From the NCBI GenBank assembly GCA_964620125.1, contig CAZUGQ010000032.1, positions 1 to 19,452 of the forward strand: a stretch of DNA of 19,452 bases, in the 5' to 3' direction. The translations under genes and the position numbers were made by a program. Below the pieces are notes generated by a model, which was given only the letters and a program-made list of their open reading frames with translations, searched no databases and was not told the DNA's origin. Below are positions 6,477-13,950 of the stretch, one piece after another. The DNA comes from OLB6 sp964620125 (GTDB lineage Bacteria > Bacteroidota > Ignavibacteria > Kapaibacteriales > Kapaibacteriaceae). Numbering within the stretch: the stretch's first letter is position 1; each line of letters begins with the position of its first letter.

Positions 6477-8042
6477 ATGGACTCGACGATCGTTGGAACT
6501 CTTATCATCGCCGGAGGGCTGATACTGGGGTTCCTGGTCACATGGCTCGTTGGCCGAAAGGCCGCTGCAGCCGCCCTGGCCGAAGCCGAGGAAAAGGCTA
6601 AGGGGATTTTGGCAAGTGCTGAAAAAGAAGCCAACGCCATTAAGAAGGAGAAACTGCTCGAAGCAAAAGAAGAGATTGCTCGCGAGCGTAGAAAAGCGGA
6701 AAGCGAACGAGACTCCAAGGACGCGAAGCTGCGCAATCAAGAGAAGGAACTGCGCAGAAGAGAGGAAGCCGTTGGAGAGAAATACGAAACCATTTCTAAG
6801 AAGGAGCGGCAGCTCGCAGCTCTTGAATCGGAACTCGCCAAGAAACAAGCTGCTTCCGATAAAAAACTGAAAGAGATCGACGCACTTCTCGAAGAGCAGA
6901 ACGTTCGGCTGGAACGGATTACCGGCATGAGCAAAGAGGATGCAAAGAAATTCCTCATCGACAATATGGTGAACGATGCAAAGGCCGAGGCTGCTCAACT
7001 CATAAAGGACGTGCGCGACGAAGCCAAGATCAATGCACGCAAGGAAGCACAGCGTATCATTCTGATGGCCATCCAGCGTACAGCATCGGATCACTCCGTA
7101 GAAAGCACGGTGAGTGTGGTGAACATCCCCAACGACGACATGAAGGGCCGCATCATCGGCCGCGAAGGCCGCAACATCCGGGTCTTCGAGGCGGCAACGG
7201 GGATAGACCTGCTTATCGACGACACACCGGAGGCTGTCGTAATCTCTGGATTCGATGCTTTCCGCCGCGAAGTTGCCCGCGTGTCACTTGAACGCCTCAT
7301 GGGGGATGGTCGCATCCATCCAGCTCGCATCGAAGAAGTTGTTGAAAAGGTGCAGAAGGAACTCGAAGAAGAAATTGTACGTGTTGGGGAGGGGGCTTTG
7401 ATGGAGTTGGGTATTCATAATATCCACCCCGAAATGGTGCGGTACATCGGCAGGATGAAGTACCGCTCCTCCTACGGTCAGAACCTCCTAGCGCACAGCA
7501 TCGAAGTGGGTTTCCTTTGCGGCATCATGGCCAACGAGTTGAACCTAGACGTGAACCTTGCTAAACGGGCAGGGCTGTTGCATGACATTGGCAAAACGAT
7601 TGACAGGGACCTGGAAGGACCGCACGCCTTGCTCGGCATGGAACTTACCCGCAAGTACAAGGAACATCCACTCGTGGTGAATGCTGTAGGAGCGCACCAC
7701 GACGATATCGAGATGGAAAGTCCGATAGCCGTGCTGGTTCAGGCTGCCGACTCCATCAGTGGTGCGCGGCCGGGTGCACGCAGAGAGTCGCTCGAAAACT
7801 ACATCAAGCGTTTGCAGCAACTCGAGGAGATTGCAACGTCATTCGAAGGCGTAACAAAGACGTACGCCATCCAGGCAGGACGCGAAATTCGAGTGATGAT
7901 TGAGCCCGATCGGATTGACGACCTAAAGGCCGATCAAATCGCCAACGACATTGCCGCAAGAATCGAAGAAGAAATGGAGTACCCCGGGCAGATCCGTGTA
8001 ACGGTGATCAGGGAGCGTCGGAGTGTTGCGATTGCAAAGTAG
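6477..8042 (+). CDS. rny: Ribonuclease Y
   Basis: Membrane-anchored endoribonuclease that starts mRNA decay and processing. The 521-residue length is typical. Visible in order: N-terminal transmembrane anchor (about 4-25, TIVGTLIIAGGLILGFLVTW); a long charged coiled coil (about 28-190); a KH RNA-binding domain with GRIIGREGRNIR (about 223-234); and an HD domain with LLHDIGK (His368-Asp369) plus the downstream GAHHDDIE motif, the metal-dependent catalytic site. The C-terminal segment ends in an IRVTVIRERR strand typical of the family. It lies directly after the candidate structured RNA. Its 3' end overlaps the convergent gene by 35 bp. Confidence 0.97.
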   Translation: MDSTIVGTLIIAGGLILGFLVTWLVGRKAAAAALAEAEEKAKGILASAEKEANAIKKEKLLEAKEEIARERRKAESERDSKDAKLRNQEKELRRREEAVGEKYETISKKERQLAALESELAKKQAASDKKLKEIDALLEEQNVRLERITGMSKEDAKKFLIDNMVNDAKAEAAQLIKDVRDEAKINARKEAQRIILMAIQRTASDHSVESTVSVVNIPNDDMKGRIIGREGRNIRVFEAATGIDLLIDDTPEAVVISGFDAFRREVARVSLERLMGDGRIHPARIEEVVEKVQKELEEEIVRVGEGALMELGIHNIHPEMVRYIGRMKYRSSYGQNLLAHSIEVGFLCGIMANELNLDVNLAKRAGLLHDIGKTIDRDLEGPHALLGMELTRKYKEHPLVVNAVGAHHDDIEMESPIAVLVQAADSISGARPGARRESLENYIKRLQQLEEIATSFEGVTKTYAIQAGREIRVMIEPDRIDDLKADQIANDIAARIEEEMEYPGQIRVTVIRERRSVAIAK

Positions 8043-8553
8043 CTGCCTTCCGATCCCGAAAGATCACATCGAACAACTTGCCTCCGGCTAAGATTTCACC
8101 GATCTCTCGTATCAAACAGAAATTGAAGAGAAGAACAAAGATCCACACCTGCTTGAGCCAGAATCTGGACCAGTGGGTGTGGTTCTCTATTTCTTGAATA
8201 GCTCCAGTAAACGAGCCTGATGCAATCCATTCACGGACCAGCATTTCCAAGAATTGCACAGCGAGTGCTCCTAGCATGTACAGAGCACTTGCATAGGCGG
8301 CATTCCAGATTGCTGGCCTGTGCCTGAAAATGTTCATGAATGGCAGCATGTCAACAATCACAACCACTTTAGCGATAACTCCCGCAACGATCACAGCGGT
8401 TAAAAAAGCTTGGACGTTAATGCCGTACTCCTTGAGTGTTAGGCTGTACGTAAACGCAAGGAGTTCATTGGCGATGAGAAAGTAGACGGTAATTGGCAGC
8501 AGGTGAAGAATCTCTTTCCAAAGCTTCTGCACGAACGTTGGTTTCGAAGACAT
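8008..8553 (-). CDS. Conserved-looking four-helix integral membrane protein
   Basis: Function not recognised. From the ATG at 8553 the product has 181 residues and about four hydrophobic helices: LPITVYFLIANELLAFTYSL, AFLTAVIVAGVIAKVVVIVD, AAYASALYMLGALAVQFLEM and VWIFVLLFNFCLIREIGEIL. Charged or polar residues inside helices (NE in the first, KVV..D in the second, REIGE in the fourth) suggest a functional core rather than a simple anchor. A tract of nine G (8554-8562 as C on the plus strand) sits immediately before the ATG and supplies the only ribosome-binding-like sequence. A longer frame from 8607 overlaps the upstream gene and is less likely. It is the second gene of a two-gene minus-strand unit, and its end overlaps the convergent rny by 35 bp. 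Confidence 0.8.
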   Translation of the reverse strand: MSSKPTFVQKLWKEILHLLPITVYFLIANELLAFTYSLTLKEYGINVQAFLTAVIVAGVIAKVVVIVDMLPFMNIFRHRPAIWNAAYASALYMLGALAVQFLEMLVREWIASGSFTGAIQEIENHTHWSRFWLKQVWIFVLLFNFCLIREIGEILAGGKLFDVIFRDRKAATLQSQHSDAP

Positions 8554-8573
8554 CCCCCCCCCTTGAAACGATG

Positions 8574-9215
8574 TTAGCGAACAATCATCGGAAACGTGAA
8601 CATCCATACAAGACTAGCAAGTAGGATGATGGCACTGCCAATCACTATTGCCACCTTTGTTGGAAGCGAAGTGATATTGCTAGCAATGCCCCCGAAAAAG
8701 AGAACGGAGGCAAAAATCACCGTGAGCAATACGTAATGCTCGCTGTGTGAATTGATATTGCGAGCAGCCTGCACCTTACTGGCGTATACGGATTGTAAGC
8801 TATCGGCACGCATCTCTTCTGCTACCTTGTACTCAGGCATTATAAAAGGGTGCTTCGGAGCTGTGGGGTTGTTCAGCGGATCTGTTGCTGACCATGCATC
8901 AAATGCTTTCTTGAGGCGCGGTGGAAATCTGCTCTCGTAAAAGTCTGCCAGCACTTTTGTTCCAGTTGCATTGGCGTTTGCCCAGTTTGTAAAAAGACTC
9001 ACGTCCAGCATTTTAAGCTGGGTTGTTAGTGCCCGCATTGCATACACCTCGCCCTTGGTGGCCTCGGCTTCGTGCAATTCAAACTCCTCGACCCCACCAA
9101 AAACGGTGCTCTGATATGCGCACCATGCTGTGGCAACAGTAGCCACGGACAGCAGCACGGTAGCAATGGCTTCCATGAGACTGTGGGTAATTCTTCCAGT
9201 ACTTTCAAGCGACAT
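8574..9215 (-). CDS. Membrane protein, DUF4337-like pattern
   Basis: A 213-residue protein with an N-terminal helix (AIATVLLSVATVATAWCAYQ) and two C-terminal helices (YVLLTVIFASVLFFGGIAS and VAIVIGSAIILLASLVWMF). The segment ATAWCAYQSTVFGG followed by an Ala/Glu-rich helix resembles the start of DUF4337-type proteins, which have ATAWSAYQ-like motifs and the same end-loaded helix layout. I recall this pattern but cannot confirm it. The central 130 residues are polar and probably lie on one side of the inner membrane. The ATG at 9215 is preferred over the TTG three codons upstream. Its stop lies 20 bp before the next start, so the two form a unit. No clear promoter was found. Confidence 0.75.
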   Translation of the reverse strand: MSLESTGRITHSLMEAIATVLLSVATVATAWCAYQSTVFGGVEEFELHEAEATKGEVYAMRALTTQLKMLDVSLFTNWANANATGTKVLADFYESRFPPRLKKAFDAWSATDPLNNPTAPKHPFIMPEYKVAEEMRADSLQSVYASKVQAARNINSHSEHYVLLTVIFASVLFFGGIASNITSLPTKVAIVIGSAIILLASLVWMFTFPMIVR

Positions 9216-9319
9216 AATGTGCAAGCTAGGTTTGTTCGTAGGCTACCGAATACCCGTCCGATCCTGTTGGCAGCATTACTCTGCCTGGCAACACCAAGGT
9301 ACTACACCAGGCAACGGTA

Positions 9320-9360
9320 GGTTTTGTACACAAGCTGCATAGATTTTAGCTGTACAAACC
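9320..9360. other. Inverted repeat with TGTACA cores
   Basis: GGTTTTGTACA at 9320-9330 is mirrored by TGTACAAACC at 9351-9360, and AGCT is also repeated on both sides of the loop. It lies between the membrane-protein unit and the terminator of the ribosomal-protein operon. No T-run follows on either strand, so it is more likely an operator or an RNA hairpin in the leader of the 9215 gene than a terminator. Confidence 0.45.
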
Positions 9361-9383
9361 AATGCACTGCTGATGTTCTGGAA

Positions 9384-9419
9384 CGAAAAAATAAAAAAGG
9401 GGCCGTCTCCGACCCCCTT
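9384..9419 (-). terminator. Rho-independent terminator of the HU-TPR-bS22-like operon
   Basis: On the minus strand AAGGGG (9414-9419) pairs with CCCCTT (9397-9402), with an inner GTC/GAC extension and a GG bulge. It is directly followed by TTTTATTTTTT. This is a classic intrinsic terminator, 37 bp after the stop codon of the 31-residue ribosomal protein gene. Confidence 0.9.
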
Positions 9420-9455
9420 GCGAATAATTTCACGACACAGGTGAGCACTTGTCTC

Positions 9456-9551
9456 TTACCTGTTCTTCTTCTTGTGCCTGTTCTTGCGAAGTCTCTTTTT
9501 CCGCTTGTGAGTGGCCATCTTATGGCGCTTCCGCTTCTTTCCGCAGGGCAT
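9456..9551 (-). CDS. AURKAIP1/COX24-domain mini ribosomal protein (bS22/mS38-like)
   Basis: A 31-residue, extremely basic protein beginning MPCGKKRKRHKMATHKRKKR. About two thirds of its residues are Lys, Arg or His. The KKRKRHKMxxHKRKKR core is the signature of the AURKAIP1/COX24 domain found in mitochondrial mS38, mycobacterial bS22 and short Bacteroidota proteins. It is expected to sit in rRNA of the small subunit near the decoding region. The ATG at 9551 is preceded by GGAG at 8-nt spacing. The gene begins 19 bp after the TPR gene stop and is the last of the HU operon, ending before a strong terminator. It is too short for ordinary gene callers. Confidence 0.93.
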   Translation of the reverse strand: MPCGKKRKRHKMATHKRKKRLRKNRHKKKNR

Positions 9552-9570
9552 GATGTTCTCCGTTAATTGA

Positions 9571-10206
9571 TTAGGTGTTGGGTTGTGTTCGAAGTTGTTG
9601 TAGGACTGCGGCTGCGTTCCGTCCGGCCTCACTGTTGGGATCTACCCGAACGCATGTCTCGAGGAAATATGCAGCAGAGTCCTTGTTGCCACTTTGTGAG
9701 TATAGATAGGCTGCGTTATACAGCGCTGTTTGATTGGAAGGCTGAGAGCCGATCACTGACCTAAGGATGCCGAGTCCCTCGGCTTCACGTCCACTTTGAA
9801 AGACCACAAATGCAAGGTCGATTCTCGCATTTACATTTTTAGGGTCAATCTTCTCCAGGAACATTCGGTAATACGTCTCCGCCTTCTGATACTGCTGCAG
9901 GTCATAGGCCATATTGGCGGCACTGATAACCAGCATGCTGTCCGTTGGTGTCTGCTTCATCCGGTCTTCGAGTTCTTGGAGCAGACCTTCCAATTTCGAA
10001 GTGCGCTCTTGTTGCGCCTTTTGCTGTTGTGCAGCTTGGGATTGAAGCTGCCGCTGCTTGTTTCGTTCTTCCGCAATCGGTCTTGCGGCGTCAGTGTTCT
10101 TGGTAACGATGTATCGCGATATCCCGAATGAGGTGCCGCTCACAAGGAGTACAATTCCTACAATGGCCGCCACCGCTCCAACGTTGCCTTGCGTGGCCAA
10201 CATCAT
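9571..10206 (-). CDS. Membrane-anchored TPR-repeat protein
   Basis: A 211-residue protein with an N-terminal membrane anchor (about 10-30, VGAVAAIVGIVLLVSGTSFG), a Gln/Ala/Arg-rich coiled segment (about 45-75), and at least three tetratricopeptide-type helix pairs (about 80-205). The latter include MAYDLQQYQKAETYYRMFLE and AAYLYSQSGNKDSAAYFLET. TPRs are protein-docking repeats, so it probably acts as a scaffold facing one side of the inner membrane. The layout resembles CcmH/NrfG-type TPR proteins, but nothing nearby supports cytochrome maturation. Its ATG overlaps the HU stop (ATGA); a second ATG follows immediately, so the start is certain to within one codon. Confidence 0.88.
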   Translation of the reverse strand: MMLATQGNVGAVAAIVGIVLLVSGTSFGISRYIVTKNTDAARPIAEERNKQRQLQSQAAQQQKAQQERTSKLEGLLQELEDRMKQTPTDSMLVISAANMAYDLQQYQKAETYYRMFLEKIDPKNVNARIDLAFVVFQSGREAEGLGILRSVIGSQPSNQTALYNAAYLYSQSGNKDSAAYFLETCVRVDPNSEAGRNAAAVLQQLRTQPNT

Positions 10207-10526
10207 AGGCCGTTCTTGTGCTCTGCAACGTTGTTTGTACGGAGAGAGTCGTGCACCTTATCCTGGAACTCGCTCGACACCTTAAACGTGGGGATGTAGC
10301 GCTCCTCGAGAGGAACCGGGTCTCCCGTTCTTGGGTTGCGAGCCATACGTGGCTTGCGACTCTTTACAGAAAAGACGCCAAACCCGCGCAGTTCAATACG
10401 TTTGCCTTCGGCAAGCGCATCAATGATGCTCAGGAGAAGGCCGTCAACGACGGCTTTGGTTTCAAACTTCGTCAAGCCGGTTTGGCCTGCGATCTTGTCT
10501 ACGATGTCGGCTTTCGTCACGTTCAA
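10203..10526 (-). CDS. HU/IHF-family DNA-binding protein
   Basis: Nucleoid-associated, DNA-bending protein. The fold signature is intact: N-terminal helices (TKADIVDKIAGQTGLTKFETKAVVDGLLLSI), the GKRIELRGFGVFSVKSRK strand pair, and the DNA-intercalating arm ARNPRTGDPVPLEERYIPTFKVSSEF. A C-terminal tail of about 15 residues goes beyond a minimal HU. The start is not ATG. TTG at 10526 (product MNVTKADIV, 107 residues) has GAGG at 6-nt spacing; alternatives are GTG at 10520, 10538 and 10550. A good promoter lies at 10605-10635. It is the first gene of the HU-TPR-bS22-like operon. I cannot tell HU from IHF subunits by eye. Confidence 0.93.
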   Translation of the reverse strand: MNVTKADIVDKIAGQTGLTKFETKAVVDGLLLSIIDALAEGKRIELRGFGVFSVKSRKPRMARNPRTGDPVPLEERYIPTFKVSSEFQDKVHDSLRTNNVAEHKNGL

Positions 10527-10584
10527 CGGTGCCCTCACGAAGCAAATCACAATACGCTCCGCGACAAGCCGTACGCTAACTCAC

Positions 10585-10653
10585 GGTGCAGTTTTCGCGG
10601 ACGGCAAATGTACGAAAGCACTAGGTTTTCCACAATGTTAGGGCAACTGCACC
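10585..10653. repeat. 9-bp inverted repeat framing the HU promoter
   Basis: GGTGCAGTT (10585-10593) and AACTGCACC (10645-10653) are perfect reverse complements. They flank the HU promoter almost symmetrically: 11 bp beyond the -7 box and 9 bp beyond the -33 box, with half-site centres 60 bp apart. This could be a two-site operator in the divergent HU/uppS region. Chance occurrence in about 200 bp is not negligible. Confidence 0.45.
10605..10635 (-). promoter_or_regulatory. Bacteroidota-type promoter of the HU operon
   Basis: On the minus strand TTG (10633-10635), a 20-bp spacer and TACATTTG (10605-10612) match the TTG-N19/20-TAnnTTTG consensus. The leader to the predicted HU start is about 70 nt. 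Confidence 0.75.
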
Positions 10654-10689
10654 CGGTGTCATTCACCAATGGACATAAACATCGCGTGG

Positions 10690-10697
10690 TATCTTTG
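10690..10697 (+). promoter_or_regulatory. -7 box of the uppS-bamA-lpx promoter
   Basis: TATCTTTG is an exact TAnnTTTG match, identical to the tRNA promoter box. No good TTG is found 19-21 bp upstream. It lies only 8 bp before the upstream ATG at 10706 but 29 bp before the ATG at 10727. The downstream ATG also has AAGGA at 7-nt spacing. Promoter position and ribosome-binding site together favour 10727 as the uppS start. Confidence 0.6.
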
Positions 10698-10726
10698 CGG
10701 TTTGCATGAAGTACAAGGAAGTAGGG

Positions 10727-11566
10727 ATGACGTGGGCCGAAGAAGCGGTTCCAGTGGGTGAAGAGCAGGTTCGTTCGGCGCTAACCCAGTCAGGTAAAAT
10801 GCCACGGCACGTTGCCGTTATCATGGATGGTAACGGCCGCTGGGCTCAGGAACGAGGCCGACCGCGGATCGATGGTCACCGCGAAGGCATGGAAAGTGTT
10901 CGCACGGCCGTGAAGACGTGCTCGCAGCTCGGTGTGCGGTTCCTTACGCTCTATGCCTTTTCCATGGAAAACTGGAAGCGTCCGCCGACCGAGGTTCGCT
11001 TTCTGATGAGTCTGCTGGAAACCTACCTGCGGCGTGAGGTTGATGAACTCCACGCCAATCAGGTGCGGATTCGCACGATTGGCAAAACCAACGCTTTGCC
11101 GCGGAGCGTTCAGCGCATCCTTTCCAATGCCATCGAAAAAACATCAGAGAATACCGGCCTAACACTCACCCTGGCCTTGAGCTATAGTGGTCGGTGGGAT
11201 ATTATGCGCGCTGTTCAGATGGTAGCCCTTGATGTACGGCGCGGCAAGCTAAGTCCAGAAGACCTCACCGAAGACGTGTTTGCCGCCCACCTGCAAACCG
11301 CTTTTATGCCCGACCCCGATCTGGTTGTGCGAACGAGTGGCGAAATGCGGCTAAGCAACTTCCTCCTTTGGGAAGCCGCCTATGCGGAGATCTACGTGAC
11401 GGATACACTCTGGCCAGACTTCCGCCGACAGCACCTGTATCAAGCCCTAGCTGCCTATGCCTGTAGAGAGCGCCGTTTTGGTCGTACGTCGGCACAGATT
11501 GCTGGGAACGGGGCTGAGGCAGACGCGGAATCAATACTCTTGAAAGCACTGCATGCCTTTCGGTAA
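10727..11566 (+). CDS. uppS: Isoprenyl transferase / undecaprenyl diphosphate synthase
   Basis: Cis-prenyltransferase that extends farnesyl diphosphate with isopentenyl diphosphate to make the C55 lipid carrier used for peptidoglycan and polysaccharide export. The hallmark HVAVIMDGNGRWA is present with catalytic Asp34. Also visible are the conserved FSMENWKRP segment and the C-terminal RTSGEMRLSNFLLWEAAYAE motif. From the ATG at 10727, chosen from the AAGGA site and the promoter position, it has 279 residues with about 24 residues before the core. An ATG at 10706 would add seven residues. Its stop overlaps the bamA start by 14 bp, so the two are translationally coupled. It is the first gene of the envelope operon. 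Confidence 0.95.
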   Translation: MTWAEEAVPVGEEQVRSALTQSGKMPRHVAVIMDGNGRWAQERGRPRIDGHREGMESVRTAVKTCSQLGVRFLTLYAFSMENWKRPPTEVRFLMSLLETYLRREVDELHANQVRIRTIGKTNALPRSVQRILSNAIEKTSENTGLTLTLALSYSGRWDIMRAVQMVALDVRRGKLSPEDLTEDVFAAHLQTAFMPDPDLVVRTSGEMRLSNFLLWEAAYAEIYVTDTLWPDFRRQHLYQALAAYACRERRFGRTSAQIAGNGAEADAESILLKALHAFR

Positions 11567-13910
11567 GGTTGCCCTTTTGTTGGCGCTTGTTCTTTGCGTC
11601 GGCACTCTCCACGCGCAACCCAAGCCCCCTACCTACCCAGTGATTGCGGGCATAACAGTAGAAGGGCTGCAGCAAGGTGCCGACATGCAAACGGTGATCG
11701 CATACAGTGGCCTTCGCGTTGGAGGTGAGGCACGGCCTGATGATTTGGTAATGGCCATTCGGAATCTGTGGGCAAGGCACACCTTCAGTGACGTGCGCAT
11801 CGAAAAGGAGCGCGAAACGGCACTGGGTGTGTTCCTGGTAATCAAGGTAACCCCGGCACCACGCCTGCGGAATTTGGTGTTCGTTGGCCTGGATGAACTA
11901 ACAGAGGACGACCTGCTTAAGGTGATTGATAAACGGCGTGGCGACCTCCTTGCTCCTGTTGACACCTACAAGATTCGCAAGGCTGTCAAGGATAAGTATG
12001 CCGAAGAAGGAATGCTGTTTGCAAAGGTTGAAAGTGAGCTCACGAGTGCGGACAGTTTGAACTTCTACGATCTCACGCTCACCGTGAATGAAGGCGTGAA
12101 ATACAGCGTGGCCGCAATTGAGTTTATCGGTAACGAACGATACACCGATGACGAACTCAGCGACGCATTCGACGAAACCAATACCAAAAGCTGGTTCGAA
12201 TTCTGGTCTAGCAATGAGTTTGATTACGACAAGTATCGTGCCGACCTAAAAAAACTCGATGCATGGTTTGGTGAACATGGATTGATAGATGCCGAAATCC
12301 TTCACGACACCGTGATCTATGATGAAGTCACTGAAACTGTTGTTATTCGCATAACGGTGGACGAAGGTCCGCTTGTCTATGTGCGCAACATACACTTCGT
12401 AGGCAACACAGTATATCCAGAGGAAGAACTCATTCGCCGCCTTGATGTTCGCAAAGGCGACATCTACAATGCCAAGAAGATTCAGCAAAACTTAACGGTA
12501 AATGAAGCGCAGACGGATGCAACCAGCTTGTATGCCGACAATGGATACCTGGCATCCAAGTTGGAACCGGAGTTCAAGCGAGTTGCGGACGATAGTATTG
12601 ACATCGAAGTGCGGGTTGTAGAAGGAGAGCGATTCACCATCCGATATGTGAACATTGCAGGCAACACGAAGACGCGTGACCGTGTTATTCGGCGCGAGCT
12701 TTTTACGAGACCGGGGGACTACTTCAATCGATCGGCCGTGATTCGTTCACTGCGCGGATTGGGTGTGTTGAACTTCTTTGCACAGGAAAAACTCCAGCCG
12801 CAGATTCAACCAGCCGATAAAACGAAGGTTGACGTAACGTACAATGTTGAAGAGCGAAGCACCGATACCTTTAATGCCTCGGTGGGGTTTGCAGGTGCCT
12901 TTGGTATTACCGGTTCGGTTGGCGTAACCTTAAACAACTTTGACATCAGCGACCCATTGCGCGGTGGTGCTGGTCAGATCCTAGCATTCCAGTGGGAGTT
13001 CGGTCAGCAAAGCCGATTGCAGACCTTTCAGCTTTCGCTTACCGAACCCTGGTTGTTTGGAGAGCCCACTACCGTTGGTTTCAACATCTTTGATACACGG
13101 CAGAACTTTGGATTTACCATTCGTAGAACGGGGGCTCAACTCAACATTGGACGAAGGTTCCGCTTCCCAGACGATTTTTTCCGAGGCGACTGGAGTATTG
13201 CCGGCGAGAGGCAGGATGTGCAGTCAGCAGGTACATTCTACCGCCAGGGTGTGAACACGGCCCTCACCTTGTCGCAAGTAATCTCGCGGACCAGCTACGA
13301 CAACATGGTTTTCCCCACAACCGGGTCGCGATTCGCCATATCGTTGCGTGGCACCACAGGATTCCTTGGTTTGGGGACAACTGATTTCGGCAAGGTGGGA
13401 TTCAACTTCGACATGGTGAATCCGTTACTCAATATTGACGGTCACCCACGACTCGTGATGCTTGTTGGTTCGGAACTTGGATATGTGGACGGATTATCGG
13501 CGGATACCACCATTCCACCACAGGAGCTGTTCTATATGGGTGGCAACGGCCTTGGCGGCTTTTCATTAACGCCATTGCGCGGTTATCCCGACAATTCCAT
13601 TGGTCAGCTTTCCGGTGGCCGCAACGTTGGTGGCAGAATGATGGCACGATTTCTTGCGGAATTCCGCTTTGCGTTATCGCTCGATCCTTTCCCGATCTAC
13701 GTCCTTACTTTTGCCGAGGCGGGGAATGTGTGGGCCAACATTCGGACCGTTGATCCATTCGGTCTGAAACGTGCTGCAGGTTTTGGCCTTCGTCTTCTCC
13801 TCAACCCTATCGGACTCATTGGGTTCGACATGGGGTATGGTTTCGACAGTAACCCCTTCAACCCCGGTCAACGATCCGGCTGGCAGTTCCACTTCCAGTT
13901 TGGCCGATGA
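11553..13910 (+). CDS. bamA: Outer membrane protein assembly factor BamA
   Basis: Essential Omp85-family barrel that inserts beta-barrel proteins into the outer membrane. The 785-residue product has a signal peptide ending in TLHAQ (about residue 22). Five POTRA-like repeats follow, recognisable from their starts: IAGITVEGL (about 30), LRNLVFVGL (about 106), VAAIEFIGN (about 187), VRNIHFVGN (about 278) and IRYVNIAGN (about 361). A C-terminal 16-stranded barrel follows from about 440. The loop-6 motif appears as LRGY (about 674), a variant of VRGF. The final strand ends FHFQFGR rather than a strict terminal aromatic. The start lies inside the end of uppS. Omp chaperone genes follow, as in many Gram-negative genomes. 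Confidence 0.96.
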   Translation: MPFGKVALLLALVLCVGTLHAQPKPPTYPVIAGITVEGLQQGADMQTVIAYSGLRVGGEARPDDLVMAIRNLWARHTFSDVRIEKERETALGVFLVIKVTPAPRLRNLVFVGLDELTEDDLLKVIDKRRGDLLAPVDTYKIRKAVKDKYAEEGMLFAKVESELTSADSLNFYDLTLTVNEGVKYSVAAIEFIGNERYTDDELSDAFDETNTKSWFEFWSSNEFDYDKYRADLKKLDAWFGEHGLIDAEILHDTVIYDEVTETVVIRITVDEGPLVYVRNIHFVGNTVYPEEELIRRLDVRKGDIYNAKKIQQNLTVNEAQTDATSLYADNGYLASKLEPEFKRVADDSIDIEVRVVEGERFTIRYVNIAGNTKTRDRVIRRELFTRPGDYFNRSAVIRSLRGLGVLNFFAQEKLQPQIQPADKTKVDVTYNVEERSTDTFNASVGFAGAFGITGSVGVTLNNFDISDPLRGGAGQILAFQWEFGQQSRLQTFQLSLTEPWLFGEPTTVGFNIFDTRQNFGFTIRRTGAQLNIGRRFRFPDDFFRGDWSIAGERQDVQSAGTFYRQGVNTALTLSQVISRTSYDNMVFPTTGSRFAISLRGTTGFLGLGTTDFGKVGFNFDMVNPLLNIDGHPRLVMLVGSELGYVDGLSADTTIPPQELFYMGGNGLGGFSLTPLRGYPDNSIGQLSGGRNVGGRMMARFLAEFRFALSLDPFPIYVLTFAEAGNVWANIRTVDPFGLKRAAGFGLRLLLNPIGLIGFDMGYGFDSNPFNPGQRSGWQFHFQFGR

Positions 13911-13950
13911 CCGGTTTCCCTATGTCATCATTTATCACCTCGGTACGTCC

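Noticed and set aside
6459..7094. 211-codon minus-strand frame antisense to rny
   Set aside because: It mirrors the highly biased Lys/Glu/Ala codons of the RNase Y coiled coil; the Phe/Leu/Ser-rich product is typical of an antisense shadow.
13771..13950. Upstream extension of the first OmpH gene into bamA
   Set aside because: The ATG at 13951 begins a standard signal peptide; the upstream frame is out-of-frame bamA sequence.
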